From Photobacterium sp. JCM 19050 (lineage in GTDB: Bacteria > Pseudomonadota > Gammaproteobacteria > Enterobacterales > Vibrionaceae), in assembly GCA_001310455.1 (NCBI GenBank), contig BAXG01000018.1, forward strand, positions 32,114 through 96,113: a stretch of DNA of 64,000 nt. The letters are read 5' to 3'. Below are positions 61,804 to 64,000 of the stretch, piece by piece. The position numbers and the translations under genes were made by a program. Position 1 is the stretch's first letter. Each line of letters begins with the position of its first letter. The notes under the pieces were generated by a model. That model made no database searches. It was not told where the DNA came from and saw only the letters and a list, made by a program, of their open reading frames with translations.

Positions 61804-63243
61804 TTATTCGGAAATGGTATTTTCAGAAGCGTCGAACTGAGTATTAAACCCCTCAGTAGCCAAACCACCGAAACAAATTTCCTCAGCGCGTTTTATCTGA
61901 ATTTCCACTGCTTGTGGAGCAGTACCGCCGTAAGAATTACGCGCAGCCACACACGCTTCTAAAGTAATATCCTGATAGATGTCTTCTTCAATTGACGCAT
62001 GGAATGAACGGAATTCATCAATAGAAAGTTCATCAAGTTTCTTTTCATTCTTAATACAGTAATTAACTGCCGAGCCAACAACATGGTGAGCTTCGCGGAA
62101 TGGAATACCTTTACGCACCAAATAATCCGCCATATCGGTCGCCGTTGAGAAACCACGGTCTGCGGCATTGCGGGTGTTGGCTTCCAGAATCACCATCTTC
62201 TCGATCATTGGTGTCATTACCTGAAGAGACAACTGCAGGGTATCCATTGAGTCATATACCGCTTCTTTGTCTTCACTCATATCGGTATTGTACGCCAGAG
62301 GCAGACCCTTCATGGTTGTCAGGATTGCTGTCAGGTTGCCGTACATCCGGCCGGTTTTACCGCGAATTTTCTCTGCGATATCCGGGTTCTTCTTCTGAGG
62401 CATGATGCTTGAGCCGGTACAGAAGTCATCAGACAGTTCAATGAACTTAAAGTCCTGGCTGGAGAACAGCACAATCTCTTCAGACAAACGGCTCAGGTGC
62501 ATAAAGCAGATTGCCGCAGCCGCATTGAATTCGACCATATGGTCACGGTCGCTCACAGAGTCAATACTGTTGTGCGTAGGCTCATCAAAGCCTAGCAGTT
62601 CTGCGGTATAGAAGCGGTCGATAGGGAATGTTGTTCCTGCCAGTGCAGCAGAACCCAGCGGACACTGGCCCATACGCTTATAAAGGTCTTCAAAACGGGA
62701 ATAGTCACGTTGAAGCATCCAGAAGTAAGCCATGATCCAGTGGGAGAAAAGAATTGGCTGGCCGGTTTGCAGGTGTGTGTAACCCGGCATAATGACGTTC
62801 ATTTCTTCTTTCGCACGCTTGATAATAACTCTTTGCATGGTGCGAATCAGAGCCAGGTTGTCTTCGATGACAGAACGCATATGCATTTTGGAATCAAGCG
62901 TAGTCTGGTCGTTTCGGCTACGGGCTGTATGCAGCTTACCACCCACAGGACCGATAATTTCTGTCATACGCTTTTCGATAGACATATGAACATCTTCATC
63001 TGCAGTATCGTAGACAAACTTGCCTTCTTCTACTTCCTTGGCAACCGCATTTAAGCCAGAAATAATTTGTTCCGCTTCTTCTTGAGAAATGATGTTCTGC
63101 TTAGCCAGCATTGTTGCGTGCGCAATGCTTCCCTTTATATCAACTGGGAACAGGCGCTTCTCAATCAGAATAGTCGCGTTAAATTCTTCTACAAGTTTAT
63201 TAGTAGGCAGATCAAATCTACCGCCCCACAGTTTTGCGGACAT
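61804..63243 (-). CDS. argH: Argininosuccinate lyase-like enzyme (stand-alone paralogue)
   Basis: Fumarase/aspartase-superfamily lyase of 479 residues splitting argininosuccinate, or a related N-succinyl compound, to give fumarate. The family start WGGRFD, HTARSRNDQ for substrate, THLQTGQP with the catalytic histidine, and the signature loop GSSIMPQKKNPD with the catalytic serine are all present. It is some 20 residues longer than common ArgH at the C-terminus. It is not in an arginine operon, and as I recall the biosynthetic ArgH of Vibrionaceae is fused to ArgA, so this is likely an additional enzyme. Partnership with the Dcu-type gene suggests catabolism. Intact. Confidence 0.88.
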   Translation of the reverse strand: MSAKLWGGRFDLPTNKLVEEFNATILIEKRLFPVDIKGSIAHATMLAKQNIISQEEAEQIISGLNAVAKEVEEGKFVYDTADEDVHMSIEKRMTEIIGPVGGKLHTARSRNDQTTLDSKMHMRSVIEDNLALIRTMQRVIIKRAKEEMNVIMPGYTHLQTGQPILFSHWIMAYFWMLQRDYSRFEDLYKRMGQCPLGSAALAGTTFPIDRFYTAELLGFDEPTHNSIDSVSDRDHMVEFNAAAAICFMHLSRLSEEIVLFSSQDFKFIELSDDFCTGSSIMPQKKNPDIAEKIRGKTGRMYGNLTAILTTMKGLPLAYNTDMSEDKEAVYDSMDTLQLSLQVMTPMIEKMVILEANTRNAADRGFSTATDMADYLVRKGIPFREAHHVVGSAVNYCIKNEKKLDELSIDEFRSFHASIEEDIYQDITLEACVAARNSYGGTAPQAVEIQIKRAEEICFGGLATEGFNTQFDASENTISE

Positions 63244-63756
63244 AAAAAGCCTCTATTGTTTAATAGTTAAAATTGAATTTATATTTTTTAATTTCAGGAA
63301 AATAAATATCTATTGAATAACGTAGATGTCATCCAATTGATTCATTTAATTGAAAATGAGAACTAATGTATAATTAGGACAGGTATTATCACGTGACTGT
63401 ATCAAAAGACAGTCTACGATAATTTCCTTGGAATGATGGTACTTCTAACACGTAAATTCCCTTTATTTATATTAGTCAGATCATATCTGCTAACTTTATT
63501 GTGATAGCAAAATATCGCTTTTTATAAAAATAATAAAGTGTTGGCGTTCACAGTTTTTGCAGCAAAATCTGTGATTCAAAAATACATGTTATGGATATGT
63601 TTGACAATAATTAATCGAGATGATTCACCACAACCCACACTAACTTCTATAAATATATTTATCAGTTAGAATGATAACTGAGTCTTACCCAAATCAAGAA
63701 AGTGATCAGTAAAAAATTTGTTAATGCGTTTGAAGAACTCAATAAGGCGGGCAGGA
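63244..63756. other. AT-rich intergenic region upstream of argH
   Basis: This holds the argH promoter on the minus strand. Several T/A runs and TTATCACGTGA-like and TTTGACAAT sequences are visible, but none is a clear, complete operator. No gene is supported. Confidence 0.5.
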
Positions 63757-63819
63757 AAAACGCAAAAAGGCCACTGAAAACTCAGTGGCCTTTTCTAATG
63801 TGGCGGAGGGATAGGGATT
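63757..63819. repeat. Copy of the tRNA-Ser terminator plus the last 19 bases of the tRNA gene
   Basis: Matches 48947-49009 with one mismatch. The tRNA part (63801-63819) is the CCA end, acceptor strand and half the T arm; the rest of a tRNA is missing, so it is a remnant, not a functional gene. Confidence 0.9.
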
Positions 63820-63948
63820 GATGCGGTCGCTACGCTCCCTTGCCCTTCGTGCCGTTGCCTGTTTCCGACTTCGTCGGGGCAACGTTGTCTCGCTTCGCTC
63901 GGCTGAACCCTGCTCTAGGCTTCTGCACCCTATCCATTAAGTGGTCTG
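63820..63948. other. Run of short GC-rich hairpins fused to the tRNA remnant
   Basis: Several tiny palindromes with TTC(G) or TAC loops follow one another: GTCGCTACGCTCC, GCCCTTCGTGCCG, CCGACTTCGTCGG, CTCGCTTCGCTCGG. The segment ends with GAACCCTGCTCTAGGCTTCT, which reads like another non-coding fragment. No open frame of interest. Confidence 0.6.
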
Positions 63949-64000
63949 AAAACGCAAAAAGGCCACTGAAAACTCAGTGGCCTTTTATAATCTGACGGAG
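63949..64000. repeat. Third copy of the tRNA-associated terminator block, cut by the window edge
   Basis: AAAACGCAAAAAGGCCACTG and its pairing arm recur, then ATAATCTGACGGAG. A tRNA gene on the minus strand may begin just beyond the edge, by analogy with 48947-49081. Confidence 0.75.

Noticed and set aside
1..64000. CRISPR array, complete insertion sequence, prophage or toxin-antitoxin pair
   Set aside because: No regularly spaced direct repeats, transposase, integrase or phage structural genes were found anywhere in the window.

Overview
The window reads as chromosomal DNA of a marine gammaproteobacterium of the family Vibrionaceae. Supporting signs are the uvrY-uvrC-pgsA block, grxA next to ybjL, the yccA/tusE/yccX/rlmI/yccT series, an AapJQMP amino-acid transporter, an OmpU-type porin, a short CstA beside a BtsS/BtsR pair, and Vibrio-like intergenic repeats. 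A Grimontia/Enterovibrio-like source is a guess from general impression only. There is no prophage, complete insertion sequence or CRISPR array. I support 49 protein genes and one tRNA.

Layout. 1-4.4 kb (minus): acetate transporter satP, an OFA-family transporter, an NfsA-type nitroreductase and an iron-containing alcohol dehydrogenase. 4.7-7 kb (plus): grxA and ybjL. 7.7-10.8 kb (minus): uvrY, uvrC, pgsA. 11.8-16 kb (plus): aapJQMP. 16.2-21.3 kb: yccA, tusE, yccX (minus), a chemoreceptor, rlmI, yccT. 21.5-27.9 kb (minus): a methylcitrate-cycle operon gntR-prpB-prpC-prpD-prpE with repeated ATTGTNGACAAT palindromes at its head. 28.3-34 kb: an ABC exporter, a PEP-CTERM-like small protein, a MipA-type outer-membrane protein, an acetyltransferase, an AhpD-like protein and a LysR regulator. 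34.2-48.6 kb (minus): a sugar-utilisation cluster with the order of E. coli ycjNOP-T-U-V-ompG plus its LacI regulator, but carrying a GH32 fructosidase and a GH13 amylosucrase-like enzyme. 49-52.6 kb: tRNA-Ser(UGA), a large chemoreceptor and an unrecognised membrane protein with a winged-helix-like tail. 53.3-60.3 kb (plus): porin, ushA, cstA, btsS, btsR. 60.4-63.2 kb (minus): a DcuA/DcuB-type carrier and a stand-alone argininosuccinate lyase. The right edge holds a copy of the 3' end of the tRNA-Ser gene with its terminator, short GC-rich hairpins and another terminator copy.

The best candidate for a less-described system is the sugar cluster. Its parts make a complete route: OmpG-type pore, binding protein, two enlarged permeases, ATPase, GH65 phosphorylase, beta-phosphoglucomutase, GH32 and GH13. 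LacI-type palindromes built on ACGTAAA lie in front of the binding-protein gene and of the regulator. The gene content suggests a sucrose- or fructose-containing alpha-glucoside.

A serious caution: 21 of the 49 protein genes are interrupted by small frameshifts, 26 events in all. Every one can be repaired by restoring one base in a short run (24 cases) or one dinucleotide unit (2 cases), and the repaired lengths match the families. Essential pgsA is among them. I read these as errors in the sequence, not as pseudogenes, and give each broken gene as one CDS spanning the break. All family assignments come from reading the sequence and general knowledge; no search was run.
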